Under the pieces are notes generated by a model. That model made no database searches and had not been told where the DNA came from. It saw nothing but the letters and a program-made list of their open reading frames with translations. A stretch of 64,000 nt of DNA from NCBI GenBank assembly GCA_038322995.1, contig JBBQGM010000004.1:49988-113987 (forward strand). The letters run 5' to 3'. Shown here one piece after another: positions 8,319 through 17,088 of this stretch. A program made the position numbers and the translations under genes. This stretch comes from QHXQ01 sp038322995 (GTDB lineage Bacteria; Acidobacteriota; Blastocatellia; Pyrinomonadales; Pyrinomonadaceae). Numbering within the stretch: position 1 is the first letter of the stretch; the number at the start of each line of letters is the position of its first letter.

Positions 8319-10406
8319 TTAATTGCCGCTGGCGTGGGCTGGTGTCGCGTCAAGTTGGGTGGCAAGCTCCGCCGGTGTAATCACAGGTTGCAGGCACGTG
8401 TAATGTTCGCAGACGTAGGCCGTAGGTTGTCCACTGAGCGCAGTCCGTTCGCGCAATAACGGGACGAGCGCGCTTGCCCGTTCGTCCGGTTGATCGATCT
8501 GCGCGACGATCTTATTAGGCAGGTAGCGTCGCCAAACTTCGCGGGTCAGCACGCGAAGTTCCTTCGCGTCGGGGCTGCCGATGAGGGCGATCTCTCTGGG
8601 CGTCGAGAGATGGAAATCGATTGCGCCGAGCAGGCAGCCGAAAGCTGATGGGTAGCGCGTCAACGTGTCGCTCACAAGGCGGAAGATGGTCACAGCCTGG
8701 CGTTGATATTCGACCTGCCCGGTTAGCGCAGCCAGACGGAGCAAGACATCGGCGGCGACCGAATTGCCCGACGGCGTTGCGTTGTCGAGATAATCCTTCT
8801 GGCGCACGATCAACTGCTCCCCGCTTTGCGCCGTGTAAAAGAAACCACCTTCGGCCTCGTCCCAAAATTCCGCGCGCATTTGTTCCGCCAGCGTGAGCGC
8901 GGCTTCGAGCCAGCGCAGCGTGCCCGTCGCTTCGTAGAGGGCCACAAGGCCCTGCGCGACGCAGGCGTAATCGTCGAGGAAGCCTTGTTGCTTGGCCTTT
9001 CCATCTTTCCAGCCGTGTAAGAGCGCCTCGCCGCGGCGCAACTCTGCAAGTAGAAAATTTGCGTTGCCTTCGGCGATCTGACGATAGTCCGCGCGTTCAA
9101 GCACGACGGCGGCTTCCGCAAAGCTCGTCAACATCAATCCGTTCCACGCCGTCAAGACTTTCTCGTCGCGGCCCGGCTTCACACGTTGCTCGCGTGCCTC
9201 AAACAGCAGCCGGCGACCACGCTCTACAACTGCCGTTAGTTCAGCGACCGGCACATTCAATTCGCGGGCTACGACATCGGCCGGGCGCGGCACGTTAAGA
9301 ATGTTTTCGCCCTCAAAGTTGCCCGCAGCCGAGGCATCGTAGTAAGCGGAGATTAGCGCGCCGTCTGCCTCGCCAAGCAACTCGTTGATCTCCGCGCGCG
9401 ACCAGACGAAGAACTTACCTTCGACGCCTTCCGAGTCCGCATCCTGCGTGGAATAAAATCCACCACGCGCGTCCGTCATCTCGCGCACGACGTAGTCGAG
9501 CGTCTCTTCAGTGATGCGGCGGAAAAACTCATCGCCCGTCACTTGATAGACGTGCAGATAGAGGCGCGCGAGTTGCGCGTTGTCATAAAGCATCTTCTCG
9601 AAGTGGGGCACGAGCCAATGCGCGTCGGTCGAGTAACGATGAAAGCCGCCGCCAAGTTGGTCGTAGAGACCGCCTTCGGCCATGCGCCGGCACGTGTGCG
9701 TGACTATTTCTAGGGCGGCAGCGTCGCCGGTGCGGTGAAACGTGCGTAACAGAAATTCGAGGTTCATCGCGGCGGGGAACTTGGGCGCGCCGCCGAAACC
9801 GCCGAGGCGACTATCATACGAGCGTGCCAACGCGCGTTGGGTTGTGTCGAGCATTGCGTGCGTGAGCGCGCCGCCGCCTTCACTTGTCACGTTCATACGG
9901 CGCAACTCAGCCAGAATACTGTTGGCGGTTTGCGCGATACCTTCCGGGTCTTGCGTGAATGCGTCGGCGATGGCCAATAGCAAACGCGGGAAGCCGGGCA
10001 AATTGTGGCGATCAACGGGTGGGAAATATGTGCCGCCGTAAAAGGGCACAAGCTCTGGTGTAAGAAAGACGGTCATTGGCCAGCCGCCGTGGCCGGTCAT
10101 CAATTGCACTGCGTTCATATAGACTTGATCAAGATCGGGGCGCTCCTCGCGATCAACTTTGATATTGACGAAACGCTCGTTCATCAAGCGCGCGATTTCT
10201 TCGTTCTCGAATGACTCATGCTCCATCACGTGACACCAGTGACAGGCTGAGTAGCCGATGCTGAGCAGAATCGGTTTGTGTTCCGTGCGGGCTACGGTTA
10301 GTGCATCCGCGCCCCACGGATACCAGTCCACTGGATTATGCGCGTGCTGCAAGAGGTAGGGGCTGGACTCTTGGGCCAGCCGGTTGGTGTGCTTATGTTC
10401 GGCCAT
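8319..10406 (-). CDS. DUF255 thioredoxin-domain protein (YyaL/SPATA20-like)
   Basis: At 695 residues this matches the usual length of the family. It opens with the diagnostic NRLAQESSPYLLQHAHNPVDWYPWG and a thioredoxin-like domain with the redox pair in SACHWCHVM. An (alpha/alpha)6 barrel resembling N-acylglucosamine epimerases follows, with GGWPMTVFLTPE, GGTYFPP and FEKMLYDNAQLARLYL. Its biochemical role is not established. I placed the start at the ATG at 10406 because the family motif begins immediately after it. It is transcribed towards the RNase D gene (convergent). Confidence 0.9.
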   Translation of the reverse strand: MAEHKHTNRLAQESSPYLLQHAHNPVDWYPWGADALTVARTEHKPILLSIGYSACHWCHVMEHESFENEEIARLMNERFVNIKVDREERPDLDQVYMNAVQLMTGHGGWPMTVFLTPELVPFYGGTYFPPVDRHNLPGFPRLLLAIADAFTQDPEGIAQTANSILAELRRMNVTSEGGGALTHAMLDTTQRALARSYDSRLGGFGGAPKFPAAMNLEFLLRTFHRTGDAAALEIVTHTCRRMAEGGLYDQLGGGFHRYSTDAHWLVPHFEKMLYDNAQLARLYLHVYQVTGDEFFRRITEETLDYVVREMTDARGGFYSTQDADSEGVEGKFFVWSRAEINELLGEADGALISAYYDASAAGNFEGENILNVPRPADVVARELNVPVAELTAVVERGRRLLFEAREQRVKPGRDEKVLTAWNGLMLTSFAEAAVVLERADYRQIAEGNANFLLAELRRGEALLHGWKDGKAKQQGFLDDYACVAQGLVALYEATGTLRWLEAALTLAEQMRAEFWDEAEGGFFYTAQSGEQLIVRQKDYLDNATPSGNSVAADVLLRLAALTGQVEYQRQAVTIFRLVSDTLTRYPSAFGCLLGAIDFHLSTPREIALIGSPDAKELRVLTREVWRRYLPNKIVAQIDQPDERASALVPLLRERTALSGQPTAYVCEHYTCLQPVITPAELATQLDATPAHASGN

Positions 10407-10459
10407 CAATCTTGTCCTTCGCGTTTGAATGCTGCTTGCCATTCTAACGCCCGGCAGCG

Positions 10460-10490
10460 TTTTTTAAGAGTCGGCACGTTCTGTTATACT
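10460..10490 (+). promoter_or_regulatory. Candidate extended -10 promoter for ETF-QO
   Basis: TGTTATACT (10482-10490) is an extended -10 element (TG, one base, TATACT) about 90 bases before the ETF-QO start. Upstream is only an AT run (TTTTTTAA near 10460-10468) instead of a clear -35 box, which is usual for extended -10 promoters. Confidence 0.35.
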
Positions 10491-10581
10491 TGCGGCACTG
10501 AATGGTGATTCATTTTTTTCATGGCTGAGGCTAATAATCGCGGCGACGTGTGGCCCGTGGTTGTTTGATCGGAGCGATTGA

Positions 10582-12291
10582 ATGGAGCGAGAAAGTTTGG
10601 AAATGGATGTGGTGTTCGTCGGCGCGGGGCCGGCGAATCTGAGCGGTGCGTTGCACCTGGCGCGGCTGGTGAAGGCGCATAACGAGGCGGTCGCGGCCGG
10701 CACGCGACCGGGGCCACCGCTTGGCGAGATCGAGATTGGCGTGATCGAGAAGGGCGCGCATGTCGGGGCGCACATTCTGTCGGGCGCGGTGATGGACCCG
10801 CGTGCGCTCAAAGAGTTGATCCCGGATTTCATCGAACAGGGCGCGCCGGTCGAGTCGCCGGTGAAGGAAGACTTTTTTCTCTATCTCACGAAGACGCGCG
10901 CGCTCCGTTCGCCGCTCACGCCGCCACCGCTCAAAAATCATGGCTACTACATCGTCTCCCTAAACAAGTTGACCGCGTGGCTGGGCGAGCAATGCGAAGC
11001 GGCGGGCGTTAATATCTTTCCCGAATTCCCCGGCGCGGAGATGCTCTACGATGAGCAAGACCGCGTCATCGGCGTCCGCACCGGCGACAAAGGCCTTGAT
11101 AAAGAGGGCAAACCAAAAGCGAACTATGAGCCTGGTGTTGATCTGCTGGCGAAAGTGACGGTGTTAGGCGAAGGCCCGCGTGGCTCGCTGACCAAACAAT
11201 TAACACAGCGCCTAAATTTGAACGACGGGCGCGAGCCGCAGGTCTATAGCATCGGCGTGAAGGAATTGTGGGAGTTGCCCGATGATCGCTACCCGGCGGG
11301 GCGGGTGACGCATACGCTTGGCTATCCGTCCGACCCGCACACATATGGCGGCGGCTGGATCTACGGGCTGCAAAATCGCATCGTCAACCTCGGTTACGTG
11401 ACCGGGCTTGACTATCACGATCCGTTGCTTGATCCGCACGCGGAGTTTCAACGCTTTAAGCAACATCCGTTCGTGACCAAATTGCTCGAAGGCGGCAAAC
11501 TCTTGCGCTATGGCGCAAAGACCATCGCGGCCGGCGGCTATCACGCGATGCCGCAACTCTACGCCGATGGGGTGCTGCTCGTCGGCGACTGTGCGGGCTT
11601 TCTCAATTCGCAACGGCTCAAGGGCATTCATACTGCGATCAAAAGCGGCATGCTGGCCGCCGAGACGATCTTCGCGGCGCTCGTCGCGGGCGATTATTCC
11701 GCGCGGCAGTTAAAGCAATATGAAGAGTTGGTGGGGGCGAGTTGGATCATGCCGGAGTTGCGGCGGGTGAGAAATTTTCACGCCGGTTTCAAACGCGGCC
11801 GCTGGTTGGGCATGGCCAACGCGGGGCTGCAGTTCATCACGGGCGGACGGTCGTGGGGGCTGTTTGATCGCGCCAACGCCGCGCCGGGGCACGTCGCCAT
11901 GCGCAAGCTTGCGGACTATGGTTATAAAGGCGATGCGCTGGCACAGCGCTACGATGGGCTGCGTTTCGATGGCAAGGTGACGTTTAATAAATTAACCGAC
12001 GTGTACCACGCCGCCGTTGGGCACGACGAGGATCAGCCTGTGCATTTGCACGTGCTCGACACAGACATCTGCGCGACGCGCTGTGCGGAAGAGTATGGCA
12101 ACCCGTGTCAGCGATTCTGCCCGGCGGCCGTTTATGAAATGGTGGAAGATAGTGCAGCCGGGCGGCGGCGCTTGCAGATCAATTTCTCGAACTGCGTCCA
12201 CTGCAAGACCTGCGACATCATGGACCCGTATCAGATCATCAACTGGGTCACGCCTGAAGGCGGCGGCGGGCCGGACTACAAGAATATGTAA
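10582..12291 (+). CDS. Electron transfer flavoprotein-ubiquinone oxidoreductase
   Basis: This 569-residue membrane-associated enzyme passes electrons from electron-transfer flavoprotein to quinone, linking fatty-acid and amino-acid oxidation to respiration. The N-terminal FAD fold shows VFVGAGPANLSGALHLARL and IEKGAHVGAHILSGAV. The middle has GVGVKELWELP-like and TYGGGWIYGL stretches plus LVGDCAGFLNSQRLKGIHTA, the second FAD contact. The C-terminus carries a 4Fe-4S ferredoxin module with CVHCKTCDIMDP and the family ending EGGGGPDYKNM. All expected landmarks are present and the length is normal. The downstream rpoZ cluster is on the other strand. Confidence 0.95.
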   Translation: MERESLEMDVVFVGAGPANLSGALHLARLVKAHNEAVAAGTRPGPPLGEIEIGVIEKGAHVGAHILSGAVMDPRALKELIPDFIEQGAPVESPVKEDFFLYLTKTRALRSPLTPPPLKNHGYYIVSLNKLTAWLGEQCEAAGVNIFPEFPGAEMLYDEQDRVIGVRTGDKGLDKEGKPKANYEPGVDLLAKVTVLGEGPRGSLTKQLTQRLNLNDGREPQVYSIGVKELWELPDDRYPAGRVTHTLGYPSDPHTYGGGWIYGLQNRIVNLGYVTGLDYHDPLLDPHAEFQRFKQHPFVTKLLEGGKLLRYGAKTIAAGGYHAMPQLYADGVLLVGDCAGFLNSQRLKGIHTAIKSGMLAAETIFAALVAGDYSARQLKQYEELVGASWIMPELRRVRNFHAGFKRGRWLGMANAGLQFITGGRSWGLFDRANAAPGHVAMRKLADYGYKGDALAQRYDGLRFDGKVTFNKLTDVYHAAVGHDEDQPVHLHVLDTDICATRCAEEYGNPCQRFCPAAVYEMVEDSAAGRRRLQINFSNCVHCKTCDIMDPYQIINWVTPEGGGGPDYKNM

Positions 12292-12313
12292 AAGCCGTGA
12301 ATCGTGAATAGGG

Positions 12314-12332
12314 AAATCGAATCTTTCGATTT
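12314..12332. terminator. Short hairpin between ETF-QO and rpoZ
   Basis: AAATCGAA (12314-12321) and TTCGATTT (12325-12332) are perfect 8-base complements with a 3-base loop. They sit between two convergent genes, and the right arm touches the rpoZ stop. It could end transcription from both sides, though the stem is AT-rich and weak. Confidence 0.35.
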
Positions 12333-12582
12333 ACGACTTTTTCAGCGCGCACTCTGGCTCAATGAACGCGAATGTGACCTTGCCCCGTTGCACTTCTTCG
12401 AGGGCGACGCGCGTAGGTTTGTGATTTTGCAGATCAAGCGCGGCGCGCGGCCGCGCGCCGCATTGCAGTTGCTTGCTACGTTGGGCCGCCACGATGATCA
12501 TGCGGTATTTGGAATCCAGTGCCAGTTGTTCGTCAGGCCCCGGCACGGTCTGCTCTGCCTGTTCCACTTTTGCTTTAACCAT
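12331..12582 (-). CDS. rpoZ: RNA polymerase omega subunit
   Basis: This 83-residue protein shows the omega-subunit core: LDSKYRMIIVAAQRSKQLQ followed by GARPR, KPTRVALEEV and GKVTF. Omega wraps around the beta-prime C-terminus and aids RNA polymerase assembly. It is the last of the minus-strand yicC, gmk, rpoZ set, an arrangement common in many bacteria, which supports the call. Confidence 0.92.
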   Translation of the reverse strand: MVKAKVEQAEQTVPGPDEQLALDSKYRMIIVAAQRSKQLQCGARPRAALDLQNHKPTRVALEEVQRGKVTFAFIEPECALKKS

Positions 12583-12668
12583 AGTTTATCTTTAAACCTC
12601 ACAATGCCAGCCGTTACTATTTCTGAGCGGTTTGCCGCGCGCAAGTTAGTGCGTCGGTTTCCAGGTTA

Positions 12669-13340
12669 TCAACGGGGCGCAGGGAAGGTCGCCAGCACCC
12701 GTTGCGCCGTCGTCTCTTGTCGCCTGCGTTCGGCGCGGGCCGCATAGACGATAGCCGCGAGTTGCGCCGCCGCGCGCTCGACCTCGTCGTTCAGCACCAC
12801 GTAATCAAACTTTCTGTATTGCTCGATCTCCGCGCGGGCATTGCGCAAGCGCAGGGCGAGCGCGTCGCGACTTTCCGACTTGCGGGCGATCAAGCGTAGA
12901 CGCAGGAGTTCGTAGGACGGCGGCAGGATGAAGATGTTCACCGCGGCAAATGCTAGTTGGCGCACTGCGGTCGCGCCCTGTACGTCGATCTCAAGGATCA
13001 CGTCGTGCCCGGCGGCCAGTTCACGCTCGACGACCGGGCGCGACGTGCCATAGTAATGCCCATGCACGACGGCCCACTCGATAAATTCATTGCGCGCGCG
13101 GGCTGCATCAAAGGCGGCGGGCGTGACGAAGAAATAATGCACGCCCTCTTGTTCGCCGGCGCGGGGGGCGCGCGTCGTCCAGGAGACGGAATAACCAAGC
13201 CGGGGCACGTCGGGCAGGATGCGGCGGATGAGTGTCCCTTTGCCACCGCCCGACGGCGAACTGATGACGAAGAGGATACCGCGCTCGCCTGACGCGACAG
13301 CTTGCGGCGCGATTGTCGCCGCCGACGGCTCGTCACTCAA
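12669..13340 (-). CDS. gmk: Guanylate kinase
   Basis: This 223-residue enzyme phosphorylates GMP to GDP with ATP. The P-loop is SSPSGGGKGTL, followed by SVSWTTRAPRAGEQEGVHYFFV (GMP-binding Ser, Arg and Tyr) and HGHYYGTSR, then ILEIDVQGATAVRQ. The start appears to be a TTG at 13340 that overlaps the yicC stop by 8 bases, implying translational coupling. About 20 residues precede the P-loop core, slightly more than usual. Confidence 0.95.
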   Translation of the reverse strand: MSDEPSAATIAPQAVASGERGILFVISSPSGGGKGTLIRRILPDVPRLGYSVSWTTRAPRAGEQEGVHYFFVTPAAFDAARARNEFIEWAVVHGHYYGTSRPVVERELAAGHDVILEIDVQGATAVRQLAFAAVNIFILPPSYELLRLRLIARKSESRDALALRLRNARAEIEQYRKFDYVVLNDEVERAAAQLAAIVYAARAERRRQETTAQRVLATFPAPR

Positions 13341-14217
13341 TATTCTGTACCTGCTCCCTTAGTTTTTCGCCCTCGGCTTTGATGATAAGGGCGGCCTCTT
13401 TGATCGTAAGGTCGGTGGCTTTCGAGAGGACCGTGTTGGCCTCGCGGTTCAATTCCTGCAAGAGAAAGTCGAGCCGTTTGCCGGTCTCGCCTGCGCCGTC
13501 GATGCTGGCGCGAAATTGCTGTACGTGGCTGCGCAGCCGCGTCAACTCTTCCGTGATGTCGCTTCGGTCGGCGAGGTAGGCCACTTCTTGCGCGAGCCGG
13601 CCTTGATCAAGTTCGACGATCTCAAGACCGTCGCGCGCCAGCAGTTCACTGATGCGCCGTTGCAAGCGGGCGCGATAACCGTCAACCATCCCGGCGGTCA
13701 CCGCTTCGATGATCGGTATCTGCGCTTCGATGCGATCTAAGCGCGCGTGCATCTCGGCCGCGAGCGCCGCGCCTTCCTGCGCGCGCATCCGGTTCAATTC
13801 GGCCAGCGCTTCATCGAGCGCGTGACCGACGGCCGCGATCATCTCGGCGCTCAAATTGCCTTCGCGCACGGGCTGCATCACGCCGGGCAGACGCGCCAGC
13901 ACGTTCACGTCCGGCTCTCCGGTCAGCGTGAATTCCTGTTGCAACTCGCGCATCGCCGCGATATAGCCCGACACCAACGGCCGGTTGATCTCGTAAGCCA
14001 CCTCGCCCGCGCGGTCTAAGGCGACGTTCACGTCCACGCGCCCGCGCGCCAACTGTTCGCCGATGCGTCGCCGGATGATGGCCTCTACGCCCGCCATGTC
14101 CGCGCCCATGCGCAGATGCACGTCAAGGAAACGATTGTTGACGGTCTTTAGATCGACCGCGACGCTAAATTTGTCGCCGGCCGCTGCCCCGCGCCCGAAT
14201 CCAGTCATTGATCTCAT
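13333..14217 (-). CDS. yicC: YicC-family endoribonuclease
   Basis: This 294-residue protein begins with the diagnostic MRSMTGFGRG and contains the conserved KTVNNRFLDVHLRM segment. The C-terminus has QEVAYLADRSDITEELTRL and GKRLDFLLQELNREANTVLSKA, which carries the conserved Asp/Glu cluster. YicC/YloC proteins are stress-linked endoribonucleases. The gene precedes and overlaps gmk, as in many genomes. Confidence 0.93.
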   Translation of the reverse strand: MRSMTGFGRGAAAGDKFSVAVDLKTVNNRFLDVHLRMGADMAGVEAIIRRRIGEQLARGRVDVNVALDRAGEVAYEINRPLVSGYIAAMRELQQEFTLTGEPDVNVLARLPGVMQPVREGNLSAEMIAAVGHALDEALAELNRMRAQEGAALAAEMHARLDRIEAQIPIIEAVTAGMVDGYRARLQRRISELLARDGLEIVELDQGRLAQEVAYLADRSDITEELTRLRSHVQQFRASIDGAGETGKRLDFLLQELNREANTVLSKATDLTIKEAALIIKAEGEKLREQVQNIE

Positions 14218-14322
14218 AGTAGTTATCAGTCGGCCAGTTGAGCTTTCAGTTGTCCGCGGCTGCCATTTGCGCGCGGGCGAAAGTCTGAGGCGAAAAATGC
14301 AGCCGCAAAATTGAAAAACTCT

Positions 14323-16134
14323 CTACTGTTGACTGAGCATCTCCTCTTCTTCGTCGGCGAATTGCAGTTCGTAAAGCCGTTTATAGGTGCCGCTCTGGGC
14401 CAGCAGCGCCGCATGCTTGCCGAGTTCGACGATGCGGCCGCGGGCGATGACGACAATCACGTCGGCGCGGCGAATGGTCGAGAGCCGGTGCGCGATGACG
14501 ATGGACGTGCGATTCTGCATCAAGTTGGCGAGCGCCTGCTGCACGAGCCGTTCGGACTCGGTGTCGAGCGCGGAGGTGGCTTCGTCGAGCACGAGCACGG
14601 ACGCATCCGCGAGCACGGCGCGGGCGATGGCCAAGCGTTGGCGTTGCCCGCCGGAGAGAAAGATGCCGCGCTCGCCGACGATGGTGTCATAGCCGTGAGG
14701 CAGTTCGGCGATGAAGTCGTGCGCGAAGGCGATGCGGGCGGCGTCTTCAATCTCGCGGGCACTGGCCTCGGGCCGGCTATAAGCGATGTTATAGCGGACG
14801 GTGTCGTTGAAGAGTACCGTCTCTTGCGTGACGACGGCGATGTGTGCGCGGAGCGAATCGAGGCGGGCCGCACGCAAATCAATGCCATCCCAACTGACCA
14901 CGCCTTCGGTCGGATCGTGAAAGCGCGGGATGAGTTTCGTTAGCGTGGACTTGCCCCCGCCCGATTCACCGACCAGCGCCACCACTTGGCCGGCCGGAAT
15001 GCGCAGGTTGATGTCGCTCAAGATGGCGCGCTCTTCGTTTGCATAACGGAAAGTCACAGCGCGCAACTCGATGGCGGCGCGGAGTGGTGTGAGCGCGACC
15101 GCGTCCGCTTGTTCCTTCATCTCGACTTGCTCGTCCATCACTTCCCAGACGTGGCGCGCGGCGGCGATGGCCACTTCGAGCGCGTTGTGCAGGCGCGAGA
15201 GCTTGCGCATCGGGTCATAGCTGGAAAAGAGGAAGAAGAGAAACGTGAGGAACTGCGCGGCGTTCATGCGCCCGGCCATGATCTCGCGCTGCCCGAAGTA
15301 GAGCAGGATGGCGACGGCGATGACGCCGATCATCTCGATGGTGGGCGGCGCAAAGCCGTTGATCTTCGAGGCGCGCAAGTTCGCGCGCATGATGGTGCCG
15401 GCCACGCGCGCGAAGCGCGTCTGCTCGCGGGTCTCGGCGCGATAGGCTTTAACGATGGTCTGGTTGGCGAGCGCCTCCTGCGCCGTGTCCACGAGTTGCT
15501 GGCTGCCCTCGTAAGTCTCGCGCGCCAGGTTGCGCAAACGGCGGCCGAATGTCGCTGTGAGCCAGGCGATGACGGGCGCGATCAGCAGCGAGCCAAGCGT
15601 GAGTCGCCAGGAGAAATAGAATGATGCGGCGAGGAAAGCGACGAGCGAAAAACTCTCGCGCAGCATATCGCGCAGGGTGCTTGTTACGGCCGCTTCAATC
15701 GCGGCGGCCGATGAGACGAGGCGCGAGACAAGATAATTCGTGCGATGCCGCTCGAAAAAATCGGCCGACTGCTTCAATAGGTGGGCGAACAAATCTTGTC
15801 GCAGTCGTAGCACAGACTCTTGGCCAATGCGGGCCATTAGATAGGTCGAGAAATACTCGGCGACGCCTTTGGCGATGGTGAAGATGATGAGCAGGATGGC
15901 GATGCTGCGCCAGGCGGCGAAGCCGGAATTGGGGATCAACTGTTGCAGCGAGAAGAGCGTCTTGCTGCGATGCCCTGTGCCTTGTGTACCGTTGAGAGCT
16001 TGATCGAAGATGGGCACGACGAGCGCGTTGATCGCACTTTGCAGCACCGCGCCCGCAAGCATCGCGGCAGTCGCAAGCGTGAACTTGCCCCAGTGTGATC
16101 TGAGGTAAGTTAGGAGTCGCCGCAGGTCTTGCAT
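14323..16134 (-). CDS. MsbA-like ABC exporter, fused permease and ATPase
   Basis: This 603-residue half-transporter has six membrane segments in the first 330 residues and a C-terminal ATPase. The Walker A motif is GESGGGKST (about residue 390), the signature is LSGGQRQRLAIARA, and Walker B is VLVLDEATSALD followed by the His of IVIAHRLST. Lipid A or other lipid flippases such as MsbA have this architecture. In a cell that also encodes an LptF/LptG permease, lipid A-core export is a reasonable guess, but multidrug exporters look the same. Confidence 0.88.
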   Translation of the reverse strand: MQDLRRLLTYLRSHWGKFTLATAAMLAGAVLQSAINALVVPIFDQALNGTQGTGHRSKTLFSLQQLIPNSGFAAWRSIAILLIIFTIAKGVAEYFSTYLMARIGQESVLRLRQDLFAHLLKQSADFFERHRTNYLVSRLVSSAAAIEAAVTSTLRDMLRESFSLVAFLAASFYFSWRLTLGSLLIAPVIAWLTATFGRRLRNLARETYEGSQQLVDTAQEALANQTIVKAYRAETREQTRFARVAGTIMRANLRASKINGFAPPTIEMIGVIAVAILLYFGQREIMAGRMNAAQFLTFLFFLFSSYDPMRKLSRLHNALEVAIAAARHVWEVMDEQVEMKEQADAVALTPLRAAIELRAVTFRYANEERAILSDINLRIPAGQVVALVGESGGGKSTLTKLIPRFHDPTEGVVSWDGIDLRAARLDSLRAHIAVVTQETVLFNDTVRYNIAYSRPEASAREIEDAARIAFAHDFIAELPHGYDTIVGERGIFLSGGQRQRLAIARAVLADASVLVLDEATSALDTESERLVQQALANLMQNRTSIVIAHRLSTIRRADVIVVIARGRIVELGKHAALLAQSGTYKRLYELQFADEEEEMLSQQ

Positions 16135-16284
16135 CGCTTGTCGTGTTGGTCGTCGTCAGTTCGTCGGAGGTAAGTCTAGAAAAGCTGCCCGTTGCTAAGT
16201 CAGAGACTATACGGACAGGCGCAGTTGGGCGTCAAGGATGCAGCCGGCCGCGAACCGCCCGCCGCACCGACGGCACTTTTCACC

Positions 16285-16312
16285 TTTGCCCGGCGGCCGT
16301 TTGGCCTATAAT
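16285..16312 (+). promoter_or_regulatory. Candidate sigma-70 promoter upstream of the response regulator
   Basis: TTTGCC (16285-16290) and a perfect TATAAT (16307-16312) are separated by 16 bases. The -10 box lies 74 bases before the GTG start of the OmpR-type regulator. No other gene start lies between. Confidence 0.5.
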
Positions 16313-16386
16313 GCCCGCCATGTCTTTTCAGTTGCCGCGTTGCGTCGCCTGACCGCAGGCTGCGCATAAAGGGATATTGATTATAA

Positions 16387-17088
16387 GTGAAACGTAAACT
16401 CCTGATTGTGGATGATGACGAAAGCCTGCGCCCGCTTTTGGCCGGCTACTTCCGCCGGGCCGGTTATGAGGTTGAAGAGAAGGAGAGCGCGGTTGAGGCG
16501 CTGCCCATCGCCGCGTCGGGCCAGTTCGATTGCTTCATCTTCGACGTAACAATGCCCGGCATGACGGGGTTGGAATTGCTCCGGCGTTTGCGCGAACGGG
16601 CCGTGCAGACGCCGGCGCTGTTTCTGACTGCGCACAGCGAGATCGATGCCAAGGTCGCGGGCTTCCAGGCTGGCGCAGACGATTATCTGGCCAAGCCCTT
16701 CGACCCACGCGAACTGGAGGTGCGCGTCGAAGCACTCTTGCGGCGGGCCGGGCGCAACGTTGCCGATGGCGAAGCCGATAAACATCGTGTCGAGTTTGGC
16801 GAGTTGGTGATCGATAAACGGCGGCACGAAGTGACGCTCAGCGGGCAGCCGGTCGAACTCACCCCGCTTGAATTTCAAATCCTCGAACGATTGGCCAGCG
16901 AGCCGGGCCGCGCGTGGTCGCGTAATGATCTGCTCGATCAGGTGTGGAGCACGGACTACGAAGGTTATCAACGCAACGTCGATCCGCACATCAATCGCCT
17001 GCGCCAAAAACTTGAACCCGATCCGAAGAACCCGCGCTACGTCCTAACCGTGCGCGGCGTCGGTTATAAACTTAATGATGCCTTATGA
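16387..17088 (+). CDS. OmpR/PhoB-type response regulator
   Basis: This 233-residue regulator begins at a GTG. The receiver domain (residues 1-120) has the acidic pair in VDDDESLRP, the phospho-acceptor Asp in CFIFDVTMPGMTG, the Thr of LFLTAHSE and the Lys of YLAKPFDP. The C-terminal winged helix shows LTPLEFQILERLASEPGRAWSR and ends with the family's RYVLTVRGVGYKL. No histidine kinase adjoins it. Instead its stop overlaps the start of the next gene by ATGA, which encodes a secreted beta-propeller protein. Confidence 0.92.
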   Translation: MKRKLLIVDDDESLRPLLAGYFRRAGYEVEEKESAVEALPIAASGQFDCFIFDVTMPGMTGLELLRRLRERAVQTPALFLTAHSEIDAKVAGFQAGADDYLAKPFDPRELEVRVEALLRRAGRNVADGEADKHRVEFGELVIDKRRHEVTLSGQPVELTPLEFQILERLASEPGRAWSRNDLLDQVWSTDYEGYQRNVDPHINRLRQKLEPDPKNPRYVLTVRGVGYKLNDAL